A stretch of 40,254 nt of DNA from Nocardiaceae bacterium (GCA_021372355.1 JAJFUQ010000111.1:1-40254), one strand, 5' to 3'; counted from the first letter of the stretch, positions 1 to 7,485 are shown. Translations and numbers: made by a program. The notes: a model not told the origin generated them from the sequence alone.

Positions 1-641
1 CGGGAACGTGGGTCTTTCGGGCAGACGGTTTCGGCGATCTCGTTGATCAACCGATCCGCCTCATGCCCCTCCAAATCCGTGATGCACGCCGACAACCACG
101 ACAGACCGTTCCCTTCCTGACGGACGTAAACCGTGCGACTGACACGCTGATTCACCTCCCGCGCAGCGGCGGCTTCCTCGGGGTTGACCTGGAACCACAA
201 CGCCCACAACCGGCGACGCAAAGGACCCGGCGTCAAGCGTTGCGCGAGAGGAACCAGGTGTGGTTCCACCCCATCGATGGTCTCCGCGCACGCGTGACGA
301 AACACCGACACGATCGTCGACACCGACGCGTAGTCGATCACCCCGGCTTCGAACGCGGCATGCACGAGCGGCAGTCGGTGCCACAACTGCGACCCCGTTT
401 CGATCAACAGATCCGCGGCCCGCTTGGAAATCCCGAGAGCGACCGCGACCTCGGTGATCGCGGAGAACTGCACATCCACCGGGTCCGGAGCGGTAGCGAT
501 CTGCCCGTCCCAGAACTCGTGCGCAGCCAGTGCTTTCCGGCACGCGGCAGCGTTCTCCGCCTGCGCGACCTGGACGAGATCGTCGAGCGTCATGCAGGCG
601 GTTTTGGGGGCGATGTCGGTATCGAACACATGTACGAACAT
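1..641 (-). CDS. DUF222 protein (13E12/REP13E12 family), C-terminus beyond left edge
   Basis: The reverse strand is open from an ATG at 641 to the window edge, giving about 213 residues. The protein begins MFVHVFDTDIAPKTACMTLDD and continues with helical sequence (LVQVAQAENAAACRKALAAHEFWDG, then AVALGISKRAADLLIETGSQLWHRLP) that is typical of the DUF222 domain. In this actinobacterial family the domain is usually followed by an HNH endonuclease domain, which would lie outside the window. An SOS-like palindrome overlaps the first codons, so the ATG at 593 (MTLDD) is a serious alternative start that would leave the palindrome in the promoter. The cellular role is unknown; M. tuberculosis relatives are DNA-damage induced. 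Family assignment is firm, start uncertain. Confidence 0.85.
   Translation of the reverse strand, partial: MFVHVFDTDIAPKTACMTLDDLVQVAQAENAAACRKALAAHEFWDGQIATAPDPVDVQFSAITEVAVALGISKRAADLLIETGSQLWHRLPLVHAAFEAGVIDYASVSTIVSVFRHACAETIDGVEPHLVPLAQRLTPGPLRRRLWALWFQVNPEEAAAAREVNQRVSRTVYVRQEGNGLSWLSACITDLEGHEADRLINEIAETVCPKDPRS
622..637. promoter_or_regulatory. LexA/SOS box at the DUF222 gene start
   Basis: TCGAACACATGTACGA differs at one base from the mycobacterial SOS consensus TCGAAC-N4-GTTCGA. It lies just inside the longest reading of the DUF222 gene and 29 bp or more upstream of the alternative start at 593. LexA control of 13E12-family genes is known in M. tuberculosis, which supports the call. 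Confidence 0.6.
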
Positions 642-814
642 ATACCTGGGGTCTGACAAGTAACGCCCTGACCAGCGGGAATGTGCAATTTCTGCTGGAC
701 CACGGACGTCGTGTCCCATGGAGGACATACATCGGCGAATTGGGCCTATCGCTGCTCTGCAGTCGGGTCTACGGTCACTCTTGGGAACTCCATTTCTGCG
801 ACAGGAGACCAACC

Positions 815-1276
815 ATGTCCGACCAGAACAAGGCCACCGCGAGGCGCGTTTTCGAAGCCTGGAACGCCCGGGATCTCGACGCCTACGACGAAATCCTCGC
901 CCCCAACGCCATCACCCATGACCCCCAGAATCCGTTCCACGACGTTGTCGGTCCGGAAAGCATGCGGATGCTGGTCCGCATGTACACCGAAGCGTTCTCG
1001 GATCAGAGCTTCCTCATCAACGAGCAGATCGCGGAAGGCGATTTCGTCGTGACCCGCTGGACCGGAACCGGGCACAACGACGGCCCGATCATGGGCATGC
1101 CCGCCACAAACAAGTCCTGCACCGTCACCGGAATGACGATCAACCGCTTCGAGAACGGCAAGATCGTCGAAGGCTGGGCCAGCTGGGACACGCTGGGAAT
1201 GCTTCAACAACTCGGCGTTCTTCCGGCACCACAGGCTGCTAGTTCGCAGCAGCAAAGCCAGGCCACAGGCGCCTAG
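815..1276 (+). CDS. SnoaL-like / ester cyclase family protein (NTF2-like fold)
   Basis: This 153-residue protein starts at ATG 815 after a good ribosome binding site (AGGAG at 803-807). The pattern ARRVFEAWNARDLDAYDEILAPNAITHD, followed by FVVTRWTGTGHNDGPIMGMPATNKS and GMTINRFENGKIVEGW, is characteristic of the SnoaL-like polyketide cyclase/ester cyclase family in the NTF2 fold. These proteins bind small hydrophobic ligands in a cone-shaped barrel; many have no known substrate. The C-terminal tail (about residues 138-153) is a low-complexity run of Gln, Ser and Ala. It overlaps by four bases the convergent DUF1275 gene and stands alone on its strand. No substrate can be assigned. Confidence 0.85.
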   Translation: MSDQNKATARRVFEAWNARDLDAYDEILAPNAITHDPQNPFHDVVGPESMRMLVRMYTEAFSDQSFLINEQIAEGDFVVTRWTGTGHNDGPIMGMPATNKSCTVTGMTINRFENGKIVEGWASWDTLGMLQQLGVLPAPQAASSQQQSQATGA

Positions 1277-1953
1277 CTCGCCACCGCGTCGGTCGCCCGC
1301 CTCGCATCCCGTTCATCCAAAATCGCCATTGCCAGAGTGCCGAGGATCAGCAGCATCGGTATCCACACCGCCTTGACGTGCATGAAGTACGTCGTGATGC
1401 CACCGAGCGCAGCTCCCCCGATAAACGAACACACGATGACGAGGTACACGTGCGTGTTCGCGCGCTGCTCCTCATCGCCGTCGACCAAGGCGGCATAGGC
1501 GCCTTCGATGAGACGAGTCAGGTTCCCCGTCGTCGCAATCGGGATGTAGGCGAGCGATCCGACCTGCCTATACATGCTGATCTGAACCGCCGCGATGAAT
1601 GCGATCGGGACGGTGACGAATGCGTTCGGCACACTTTCCGGCACGAAACCGATGACGAACAACACCAGCGCGTGCAGGCCGATCACCAGCAGCGCCGGGT
1701 AGAACGCTGCTTCGTGCCCACGCTTGCTCTTGATGAAGCTCGCGATGATGACGCCCACCACGAACGCCAGGATCGGCCAGAGATGCGCGAGCATCTGCGG
1801 CCACTGCTTCCGGGACAGATTGACCGTCAGCAGAATGACGTTTCCGGTCTGCCCCGTCGCGAACACTCCCCGCGTCACAATCGTGTACGCATCCAGGAAG
1901 CCACCCGTCACCGTCAGCAATCCGGCGAACAGCAGGGACGATGACCTGGCCAT
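1273..1953 (-). CDS. DUF1275 (YoaK-like) membrane protein
   Basis: About 226 residues from the ATG at 1953, nearly all hydrophobic, with roughly six membrane segments. The opening SSSLLFAGLLTVTGGFLDAYTIVTRGVFATGQTGNVILL carries the GxxDA and TGN signature of the DUF1275 family, whose transport or enzymatic role is unknown. An in-frame ATG at 1980 (MCGGANVAHM) is possible; longer readings would run into the upstream gene. It lies about 47 bp (20 bp with the longer start) downstream of the DUF2236 gene on the same strand and is probably co-transcribed with it under the TetR operators at 3285-3325. Confidence 0.85.
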   Translation of the reverse strand: MARSSSLLFAGLLTVTGGFLDAYTIVTRGVFATGQTGNVILLTVNLSRKQWPQMLAHLWPILAFVVGVIIASFIKSKRGHEAAFYPALLVIGLHALVLFVIGFVPESVPNAFVTVPIAFIAAVQISMYRQVGSLAYIPIATTGNLTRLIEGAYAALVDGDEEQRANTHVYLVIVCSFIGGAALGGITTYFMHVKAVWIPMLLILGTLAMAILDERDARRATDAVAS

Positions 1954-2000
1954 ATGCGCGACGTTAGCGCCCCCGCACATGATCCCGGTCCGAATTCGAC

Positions 2001-3272
2001 CTACTTGCGGAACTCCTGCACGGGCTCGAATTCCGCCGCCTTGTCGCCCATCTCGTTGCGGTACCACTGCTCGCGGCGGCGGCGCTGCACCGAATCGGCG
2101 ACCCCGTTGAGCGGTGGCACGAATCGGCGCACCGTTTCCAGACCGAACGTGAACGGAATCGTCACGATCGGCATCAAGACCCAGGGCAGCCGACGTGGCA
2201 TCTCGTGCCGTTGATACGTCGACGGCATCAGCCACAGCGCGGTGTAGCCGATCTGCATGCGGTAGTTGAACTCATCGCGGAATCGCTTTCGCCACGGCGT
2301 TCCCGACTTCGGCTTGAACGCCGGGAGGTACGACTCGACGAGTTCCTCACCGTCCTTGCCCGCGCTGTACGCACGCTTGACGAACGCCGCGAACATCAAC
2401 TGGACGGACTCGTGGAAATTGCGCGGGTACCACTCCGGCTGGACGCCGAGAAGGTGGCCGACGTAGCGCCAGAAGTGAATCGTCGCTTCGATTTCGGAGA
2501 TCGTCGTCTGATGTCCGACGCTCCACAGCGCCAGGCCCGGCACGACGCTGCCACCCATCAGGGTCAGTGAAGCGTCTCCGATACTGATCGGAACACCCCA
2601 GGCGTCGTAGTCCCATTCCGGACGCTGCATGAGCCTGCGACGGATGAACACGTGCATGATCCGGACCCGCATCGCGGTCGCTTTGCCGCGTCCGCCCGGC
2701 TCGAGTCCCCCGGGGTCGGAGACGTCGATCCAGAATCGGACGGTTTCCATCTGCCGCTTGTGGGCTGCCTTGCCGGCATATCCGCCCGCGTATGACAACG
2801 GCTTGGTGATCGAGCTTTCCGAGTACATCTCGAGCGTGCTCGTCGTGGCGAAGCTGAAAGCGGCGGTACCCCAGCGGCGAAAGACCTTGGCGCCGCGCTC
2901 GACGAGGTCCCGGTCGAGCCACTCCGGGTCCTGCTCGAACTCGGCAAACAATCGCACGAGTGACGCCGGCGCGTCCGGCACCGATTCGACGCCGTTCGTG
3001 AGGGCCTGGTCGAGCATCTCGCGTCCACGCTTGGGCCCGATTTCGCCGAGGTAGACCTCGTCGACGAATGCTTCCGCCACCGGATCTGCCTGATAGTAGG
3101 CCTCCGCGAAGGACCGAACCATCTCGTCGGACGGCTGCGGATCGAACCGGAACAGCGCCTTCCATGCCTGCCGGACACGCTGCACAGCAGGTTCGTTGAC
3201 CTTCTCCCAATAGCGGAGTTCGGTCGGGATCTTGCCCGGTTGGGCGGTGCCGATGACGGCTGGCGCTTTCAT
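2001..3272 (-). CDS. DUF2236 oxygenase, MpaB/latex-clearing-protein type
   Basis: A 423-residue protein from the ATG at 3272. DUF2236 proteins are mostly b-type haem enzymes; characterised members are the rubber oxygenase Lcp and the fungal MpaB. Sequence seen: a middle region with FRRWGTAAFSFATTSTLEMYSES, TAMRVRIMHVFIRRRLM (the R-x3-H stretch of the family) and GHQTTISEIEATIHFWRYVGHLLGVQPEWYP, then a C-terminal hydrophobic stretch (WVLMPIVTIPFTFGLETVRRF). No signal peptide is visible, unlike secreted Lcp. Reading further upstream would cross the operators, so 3272 is preferred. It is divergent from the TetR gene, with a palindrome starting 13 bp upstream of its start, and precedes the DUF1275 gene. 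The substrate is unknown. Confidence 0.85.
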   Translation of the reverse strand: MKAPAVIGTAQPGKIPTELRYWEKVNEPAVQRVRQAWKALFRFDPQPSDEMVRSFAEAYYQADPVAEAFVDEVYLGEIGPKRGREMLDQALTNGVESVPDAPASLVRLFAEFEQDPEWLDRDLVERGAKVFRRWGTAAFSFATTSTLEMYSESSITKPLSYAGGYAGKAAHKRQMETVRFWIDVSDPGGLEPGGRGKATAMRVRIMHVFIRRRLMQRPEWDYDAWGVPISIGDASLTLMGGSVVPGLALWSVGHQTTISEIEATIHFWRYVGHLLGVQPEWYPRNFHESVQLMFAAFVKRAYSAGKDGEELVESYLPAFKPKSGTPWRKRFRDEFNYRMQIGYTALWLMPSTYQRHEMPRRLPWVLMPIVTIPFTFGLETVRRFVPPLNGVADSVQRRRREQWYRNEMGDKAAEFEPVQEFRK

Positions 3273-3284
3273 GAATCCAGAATT

Positions 3285-3302
3285 ACCGACACTAGTGTCG
3301 GT
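3285..3302. promoter_or_regulatory. TetR operator 1, perfect 18-bp palindrome
   Basis: ACCGACACTAGTGTCGGT is perfectly self-complementary and lies 13 bp upstream of the DUF2236 start. Its position between divergent tetR and target gene, and its repetition at 3308-3325, make it very likely the binding site of the adjacent TetR protein. Confidence 0.85.
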
Positions 3303-3307
3303 TGTCA

Positions 3308-3325
3308 ACCGACAGTTGTGTCGGT
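3308..3325. promoter_or_regulatory. TetR operator 2, 18-bp near-palindrome
   Basis: ACCGACAGTTGTGTCGGT keeps both half-sites (ACCGACA and TGTCGGT) of operator 1 and departs only at the centre. It lies 11 bp upstream of the tetR start. The centre-to-centre distance to operator 1 is 23 bp, about two helical turns, so two dimers could sit on the same face of the DNA. A small GGTTG-T-CAACC inverted repeat (3300-3310) lies between them. Confidence 0.8.
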
Positions 3326-3336
3326 AACCTTGGGGC

Positions 3337-3942
3337 GTGGCTGAACCGAAGCGCCGATTGAAGGGCGAGCAGCGCCGAGAACTGATCGTCGATGCCGCGC
3401 GAGCCTTGTTCACCGAGCGCGCCTACGACGAAGTCTCAATCGGCGACATCGCTAGCCGCGCGGGGGTTTCGCGAACCGTCATGTACGACCACTTCCCCTC
3501 GAAGCAAGCACTGGTTCAGTCGTTCCTCATGGAGGAGATGTCTGCCCTACTCGCCGCACTGACGGACCAGGTCCTCAGCGAGGGAAGCACTCGCGATCGC
3601 TTTATAGCCGTCCTGCGTACCTATTTCGCATTTCTCTCTGAACGCCCACTTGCGTTCCGAATGCTCGCGCTCGATTCCCGAACCGATGCCGACATCGCGA
3701 AGGCCGGCCGCGACCTTCGCGACCTGTCTGATCAAGCACTCGGAGCCGCGCTCGCCGCCGACGCCGAACGCGCCGGGATCAACGTCGACAGCTCACATCG
3801 CACGATCAGCGTCGTAATGCTCACGTCGGCTATTCGAGGCCTATCCGAGTGGTGGTTCGAGAATCCGGAGATCAGCAGTTCCGAACTCGCCGACGCGGCG
3901 TTCGAACTTCTATGGGGTGGCGTCCGCAGTATCGCCGAGTGA
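3337..3942 (+). CDS. TetR family transcriptional regulator
   Basis: 201 residues from a GTG start at 3337. The N-terminus has the TetR helix-turn-helix: LIVDAARALFTERAYDEVSIGDIASRAGVSRTVMYDHFPSKQALVQSF (about residues 16-63). The remainder is the usual helical ligand-binding and dimerisation domain. It faces the DUF2236-DUF1275 operon with only 64 bp between starts, and two palindromes fill that space, so it probably represses both itself and the oxygenase operon. The inducer is unknown, plausibly the hydrophobic substrate of the oxygenase. Confidence 0.93.
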   Translation: MAEPKRRLKGEQRRELIVDAARALFTERAYDEVSIGDIASRAGVSRTVMYDHFPSKQALVQSFLMEEMSALLAALTDQVLSEGSTRDRFIAVLRTYFAFLSERPLAFRMLALDSRTDADIAKAGRDLRDLSDQALGAALAADAERAGINVDSSHRTISVVMLTSAIRGLSEWWFENPEISSSELADAAFELLWGGVRSIAE

Positions 3943-4002
3943 ACGCACTTATTCCCCGTTTGACATTGATCACGCACGTCAACGTCACCCGTGGCAAATT
4001 CC

Positions 4003-4018
4003 GTGTACAGCTGTACAC
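4003..4018. promoter_or_regulatory. Perfect 16-bp palindrome, candidate operator
   Basis: GTGTACAGCTGTACAC is perfectly self-complementary, 45 bp upstream of the gene at 4064. Its right half contains TACACT (4014-4019), a plausible -10 hexamer, so a bound dimer would cover the promoter. It differs from the ACCGACA-type sites at 3285-3325, implying another regulator. The bound protein is unknown. Confidence 0.6.
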
Positions 4019-4063
4019 TCAATAGGCGAATACCCAAGCACCACCCCTCAGTAGGAGCGAACC

Positions 4064-4420
4064 ATGAAGGCACTCACCATCGGTGCCCAGCTCGCCACCG
4101 TCGGCGCCGTCGCCGTCCTTCTCCACAAAGTGAAGGAATTGCAGCAGAAGACGCACGAGGCGAAGGTTGCCCTCGCAACCGGACATTCGGTCCCGCCTGT
4201 TCACGAGGCCGCGTTCGCCGGCAAGAGCCGCCTCATCACCGTCGAGATCCTCAACCCGCTCGAGCTTGCCGCCAGCCAGGTGAAGATCGCCGGCCCGGCC
4301 GGCAGCGTCGCACCGGAACTCATTCGCCGCCAGGTCTATTCGCAGGCAGTGACAATCCTCAAGGAACAACTCGCCCAACAAGGCGTCGAGGCGGAGGTCC
4401 AGATCCATGAAGGGCGCTAA
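4064..4420 (+). CDS. Hypothetical protein with N-terminal membrane segment
   Basis: 118 residues from ATG 4064, with ribosome binding site AGGAG at 4053-4057. Residues 1-21 (LTIGAQLATVGAVAVLLHKV) form a hydrophobic segment, perhaps a membrane anchor; the rest is soluble and mixed charge (LITVEILNPLELAASQVKIAGPAGSVAPELIRRQV). No family recognised. It overlaps the next gene by 14 bp, so the two are translationally coupled and probably act together. The palindrome at 4003 is its likely control site. Confidence 0.75.
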   Translation: MKALTIGAQLATVGAVAVLLHKVKELQQKTHEAKVALATGHSVPPVHEAAFAGKSRLITVEILNPLELAASQVKIAGPAGSVAPELIRRQVYSQAVTILKEQLAQQGVEAEVQIHEGR

Positions 4421-4829
4421 CGCGCTGACCCTCCTTGCGGCCGGTGGGACCGGCGTTGCCGCCCATCGGATGTGGCGCAGCAACAAGGAGGTCAAGGAGA
4501 TCGAGGCGGAGGCACATCGCCACGAGGCGTATGTCCGCGAACTCAAGTCCTTCTCGGACGGCCGGGAAGAGCTCGTTCAGCGCACCGAAACAACCGCCGC
4601 CGCAGTGGAACTCGGAGCAACCGTGGCCAAGTTCGGGCACCACGCGATCGCCGCGATTCCGTTCACGATTCTCGAGGCAATCCCGGCTACCCGCTACCCG
4701 ACGATCGCCGTTCATCGCACGCACGACGTCATCGCCGATGGTGCGTACCTTGCCGCCGGGCGTGCCGCCCAAGCCTTCAGCGTCTGGGTTCGCCAGTCGC
4801 TGTCGGCCAACCGGGAGCCGCTCGTTTAA
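4407..4829 (+). CDS. Hypothetical protein, coupled to the preceding gene
   Basis: 140 residues from ATG 4407, with GGAGG at 4393-4397 inside the upstream gene. Residues 1-22 are weakly hydrophobic and rich in Ala and Gly, then comes a strongly charged helical stretch (SNKEVKEIEAEAHRHEAYVRELKSF) suggestive of a coiled coil, then a more hydrophobic second half (HHAIAAIPFTILEAIPATRYP). No family recognised. Like its partner, it has a short N-terminal hydrophobic segment followed by a soluble portion, so the pair may form a small membrane-associated complex. This is inference from layout only. Confidence 0.7.
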   Translation: MKGANALTLLAAGGTGVAAHRMWRSNKEVKEIEAEAHRHEAYVRELKSFSDGREELVQRTETTAAAVELGATVAKFGHHAIAAIPFTILEAIPATRYPTIAVHRTHDVIADGAYLAAGRAAQAFSVWVRQSLSANREPLV

Positions 4830-4844
4830 GCCAGCGCAATTCCG

Positions 4845-4850
4845 TACATT
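4845..4850 (+). promoter_or_regulatory. Possible -10 element of a leaderless transcript
   Basis: TACATT ends seven bases before the ATG at 4858, and no ribosome binding site precedes that ATG. This arrangement fits a leaderless mRNA starting at or next to the ATG, which is common in mycolic-acid actinobacteria. No clear -35 element was identified. Confidence 0.35.
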
Positions 4851-4857
4851 CATTGGC

Positions 4858-5229
4858 ATGCGCATAAAGGGCACAAATCGGGCAGTGGCAGTGGCGTTCG
4901 CAGCGTTGCTCTTGGCAGGCTGCGAGCAACTGAATGACGCGGCAAACACGTGGGACAAGGCGAGTCTGTGCGTCAAGGCGCTGAAGGCTGCTGATTTCGT
5001 TCCGAACCTCAACGATCCGGCCCAGACCGCACGTGACGCCGCGACCGCCTCACAGGAACTCTCTGCCCTGGCGGACAAAGCGCAGGATGCCACGCTGCGT
5101 GATGCGCTCACGGCCATGTCGGACCAGGTCGCTGGGCTGAATACTTCCGACCTGAACGCCGATCAGATGCAGGCATTCATCGATCAAAAGGTCGACCTCT
5201 ATCAGTCGCTGAGTTCTGCCTGTCAGTAG
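4858..5229 (+). CDS. Small lipoprotein
   Basis: 123 residues from ATG 4858. The N-terminus has basic residues (RIKGTNR), a hydrophobic core (AVAVAFAALL) and a lipobox LAGC with Cys22, so the mature protein should be lipid-anchored on the outer face of the membrane. The mature part is helical and acidic (DPAQTARDAATASQELSALADKAQDATLRDALTAMSDQVAGL) with three Cys in total. It resembles small actinobacterial lipoproteins of unknown function. It ends three bases from the convergent gene at 5233. Export is well supported, function unknown. Confidence 0.8.
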   Translation: MRIKGTNRAVAVAFAALLLAGCEQLNDAANTWDKASLCVKALKAADFVPNLNDPAQTARDAATASQELSALADKAQDATLRDALTAMSDQVAGLNTSDLNADQMQAFIDQKVDLYQSLSSACQ

Positions 5230-5232
5230 GCG

Positions 5233-5697
5233 CTACAGCTTGGGGAGGATCAGGTGCAGGGAGTAGGTGTTCTCCTCGAAGTCCACCTCTACTGTCCCGA
5301 CCGCGCCGACGTAGGCGCCCGTTCCACCTGAAATGGCGGCCGTTGCCGTGACTTCACCCGGGTCGTCGTGCTCCGTCGTCAGGATCTCTACGGCGCCGTC
5401 GTTCAGTCGGAATGCGCCATCGCACTCGATTTCGTCGTCCATGATCGGAGTGCACGTTCGGACGTACTCCCCCGTCCGATCGCCGGTGACCTTTGAATTA
5501 CGCACTTCCACGAGATTCCCGTTGGGGTGGTTCGCCGGGATTCCGGGCGCTGGATAAGAGACCTTGACGTCCGGCTTGCCGCCTTTGAGGTTGATCGTCA
5601 GCGTGGTGAATGCGCTGTCGTCCCGGAAATAGGCTGCGGCTCCGACCGCGGTGCCCGTGAGTCCCAAGATCATCGCAATGGCTACGAGAATTCTCAT
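5233..5697 (-). CDS. Secreted allene-oxide-cyclase-barrel-like protein
   Basis: 154 residues. The first 20 or so (MRILVAIAMILGLTGTAVGAAA) are a signal peptide or anchor. The body is beta-rich, and near the C-terminus AAISGGTGAYVGAVGTVEVDFEENTYSLHLIL matches the GGTGxYxGAxGT signature of the AOC/dirigent-like barrel family found in many actinobacteria. Such proteins probably act as small-molecule binding barrels outside the membrane; bacterial functions are not established. Two cysteines (in RTCTP and IECDG) could form a disulfide. Confidence 0.7.
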   Translation of the reverse strand: MRILVAIAMILGLTGTAVGAAAYFRDDSAFTTLTINLKGGKPDVKVSYPAPGIPANHPNGNLVEVRNSKVTGDRTGEYVRTCTPIMDDEIECDGAFRLNDGAVEILTTEHDDPGEVTATAAISGGTGAYVGAVGTVEVDFEENTYSLHLILPKL

Positions 5698-5820
5698 GAC
5701 GCCTCCAGCGTTCGATGGCGCGAGACTAGACAGAATCGTCGCGCGAAACGTACGTAGTGGTTGATCTCTGCCCCATCGCGCAGGCCCGTCAAACGCCGAT
5801 TTTCAGGTGGAGCCGTTACG

Positions 5821-6453
5821 GTGTTGCGTATGTCTGAGACCGGCTTCGGTGACTTCGAATTCGAGCGGAAATTTTTCGTCCACGAACTTCCTTCGGTCGT
5901 CGAGGCAGATCCGACACCGACGTTGATCGTGCAGGCGTACTTCTTCGCCAAGGACGGGTACGCCGTTCGGATGCGGGTGCAAGGTCCTGCCCCGACGGAC
6001 GTCGACGCCGACCCGGGCAGCCTCATCGACGTCCTCGGCGACAACGCGTTGGGCACCATGGCCGCGAAAGGCCCCGCTATCGGCGGCACCCGCTACGAGG
6101 CCGAGCGTGAGCTGGACCCACTGGTCGCAGGCCAGATCGTTCGCCGGGCGGACCACGTCGTCGCGAAAATCCGCTACTCGCTGTGGCTCGGGGAGGACGG
6201 CTGGATCCTCGACCGCTTCCTCGGTGGCAACGCGCCGCTCGTCGTCGCCGAAGTCGAGCGCGGCGGACCCGTGGTCGACCTCATGATCCCGGAGTTCTGC
6301 GCGACCGAATTGTCCGACGACGCGCGTTTCAAGAACGAGCATCTCGCGTACGAGCCGTTCGGAACCTGGGCCGAAAACTACCGTCGCGAACTCGCGCTGG
6401 TCGGACCGCAGTTCCTGCACACACTCGGCCAGAACCGACTCGGACCTGCTTAG
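5821..6453 (+). CDS. CYTH domain protein (triphosphate tunnel metalloenzyme family)
   Basis: About 210 residues. The GTG at 5821 is chosen because AGGTGGAG (5805-5812) is properly spaced from it; the ATG at 5830 is the alternative. FEFERKFFVHELP near the N-terminus is the CYTH ExExK-type motif (EFERK), followed by VQAYFFAKDGYAVRMRV, ERELDPLVAGQIV, WILDRFLG and LVVAEVE, the alternating charged strands lining the tunnel in this family. Members hydrolyse inorganic triphosphate or bind triphosphorylated ligands with divalent metal. The 3' end overlaps the convergent gene by four bases. Confidence 0.85.
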   Translation: MLRMSETGFGDFEFERKFFVHELPSVVEADPTPTLIVQAYFFAKDGYAVRMRVQGPAPTDVDADPGSLIDVLGDNALGTMAAKGPAIGGTRYEAERELDPLVAGQIVRRADHVVAKIRYSLWLGEDGWILDRFLGGNAPLVVAEVERGGPVVDLMIPEFCATELSDDARFKNEHLAYEPFGTWAENYRRELALVGPQFLHTLGQNRLGPA

Positions 6454-6770
6454 TGCTTGCGGATGATCCGCATATCCGGCCACGGCGGCCGGCGGATCAG
6501 CGCGATCGTGCCTAACGTCGCCGCGACCAAACCAATCGTCTCGCCAAGCAGTGCAATCCGCGTCGCGTCGATGACCGGGCTCCACTCGACGTTGCCCTCG
6601 TGGATGACGAAAATCCCGAGCGGCCGCGGTCCGGGGCGGAACCTTCCCCCGTATCGAGTCACACGGATGATCGTTGTGCCGTCTGGGGTTTCGTACGGCT
6701 CGCTGTAGACCGTCGATTCGGTTTCACGCGGGCCGACGAGCTTCGGCCGGGGATGGGGCTCCAGATTCAT
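6450..6770 (-). CDS. GerW/YtfJ-like small membrane-anchored protein
   Basis: 106 residues from the ATG at 6770, preferred over 6776 because GGAG sits six bases upstream of it. The central part (TTIIRVTRYGGRFRPGPRPLGIFVIHEGNVEWSPVID) resembles the Gly-rich then PxGxxVI..GxVxWxPxxD pattern of the GerW (YtfJ) family, named after a Bacillus spore germination protein but widespread in actinobacteria. A C-terminal hydrophobic segment (IALLGETIGLVAATLGTIAL) is a probable membrane span. It follows the ASCH gene by 13 bp on the same strand. Function outside Bacillus unknown; family call moderate. Confidence 0.6.
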   Translation of the reverse strand: MNLEPHPRPKLVGPRETESTVYSEPYETPDGTTIIRVTRYGGRFRPGPRPLGIFVIHEGNVEWSPVIDATRIALLGETIGLVAATLGTIALIRRPPWPDMRIIRKH

Positions 6771-6783
6771 GGGCATCTCCGAG

Positions 6784-7398
6784 TCAGTCGTTCGCGATCC
6801 AGTTCAGGTAGGCGTTGCCGCGTGGCGAAAGCTCATAGCCGACCTCGTGGCTGATGGTCAGGCCAAGTGCCTTCAGCTTGCGGATGTCGATCTTCATCGG
6901 CAGGAGTTCGACCTGGCGCAGGGTCGCCAATTCCTTCGAGACGACGCGCGGGTTGGCGCGAATCCACTCCAAGATCTCGCGCGTCCACGGCCCGGATTCC
7001 CGCGCGTCGAGCCGGGCGAGCTGCGCCTTCAACTGCACGAGTTCAGCGTCGCTCGGCAGTGTCTGCCGCAGTTCGATCCGCTCGTCTTCCCCCACCCACG
7101 CGACATCGATGCGGAAGATCTTGTCGCCGCCTTTGCCGCCACGCGCGGTCGGCGTGCGGTTCGCCGCCTTGCGGAGCGCGGTCTTGAGCGCCTCGGCGTT
7201 CTTCATTCCCGCAGCTCGCGCCGCGCGGTCGCTGATCTTCTCAATGTCGCGGACATGGGTGACCTTCGTGAATTGGATCAAGCCCGCCGCAGTCAATTGG
7301 GTCCCGCCGACCTTCACGCGCGGCGCATCCCATCGCCGAAACTGCGCAGTGACGCGGCCCTCCCGAATCGCCTCGGCGATCGGCTTGGAAATCAGCAC
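6784..7398 (-). CDS. ASCH-domain protein with C-terminal extension
   Basis: 204 residues from a GTG at 7398. The N-terminal half (MLISKPIAEAIREGRVTAQFRRWDAPRVKVGGTQLTAAGLIQFTKVTHV, then ISDRAARAAGMKNAEALKTAL) matches actinobacterial ASCH domains, a PUA-like fold proposed to bind RNA. The C-terminal part (about residues 110-204) has LKAQLARLDARESGPWTREILEWIRANPRVVSKELA, which looks like a helical winged-helix-type segment. No ribosome binding site precedes the GTG. Instead a strong hairpin (7426-7458) and two mini-ORFs lie just upstream, suggesting leader-based control. It is followed closely by the GerW-like gene. Confidence 0.7.
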   Translation of the reverse strand: MLISKPIAEAIREGRVTAQFRRWDAPRVKVGGTQLTAAGLIQFTKVTHVRDIEKISDRAARAAGMKNAEALKTALRKAANRTPTARGGKGGDKIFRIDVAWVGEDERIELRQTLPSDAELVQLKAQLARLDARESGPWTREILEWIRANPRVVSKELATLRQVELLPMKIDIRKLKALGLTISHEVGYELSPRGNAYLNWIAND

Positions 7399-7425
7399 AG
7401 GACCAAAGTTACCGCCGAACGACGA

Positions 7426-7458
7426 AAGCCCGGAAGATGACTTTCATCTTCCGGGCTT
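7426..7458 (-). terminator. 15-bp perfect hairpin with 3-nt loop upstream of the ASCH gene
   Basis: The arms at 7426-7440 and 7444-7458 are perfectly complementary (AAGCCCGGAAGATGA and its complement) with a loop of three bases. On the minus strand the stem is followed by CTTTCGTCGTTC, a weak U-rich tail, so it can act as an intrinsic terminator or attenuator 27 bp before the ASCH start. The last codons of a 13-residue mini-ORF lie inside the stem. Confidence 0.7.
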
Positions 7459-7485
7459 CCGCTTCGGCTTCAGGTGGGTGACCAC
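7444..7485 (-). CDS. Basic mini-ORF 2 (13 aa) ending inside the hairpin
   Basis: A GTG at 7485 opens a basic peptide, VVTHLKPKRKPGR, whose stop lies within the terminator stem. It starts directly after the stop of mini-ORF 1 in the same frame; AGGTGG lies 11 bases upstream. It may be a leader peptide whose translation influences folding of the hairpin. Translation is not proven. Confidence 0.3.
   Translation of the reverse strand: MVTHLKPKRKPGR

Noticed and set aside
1..641. DUF222 gene as a mobile element
   Set aside because: 13E12 repeats are sometimes called repetitive elements, but no terminal repeats, transposase or target duplication are visible.
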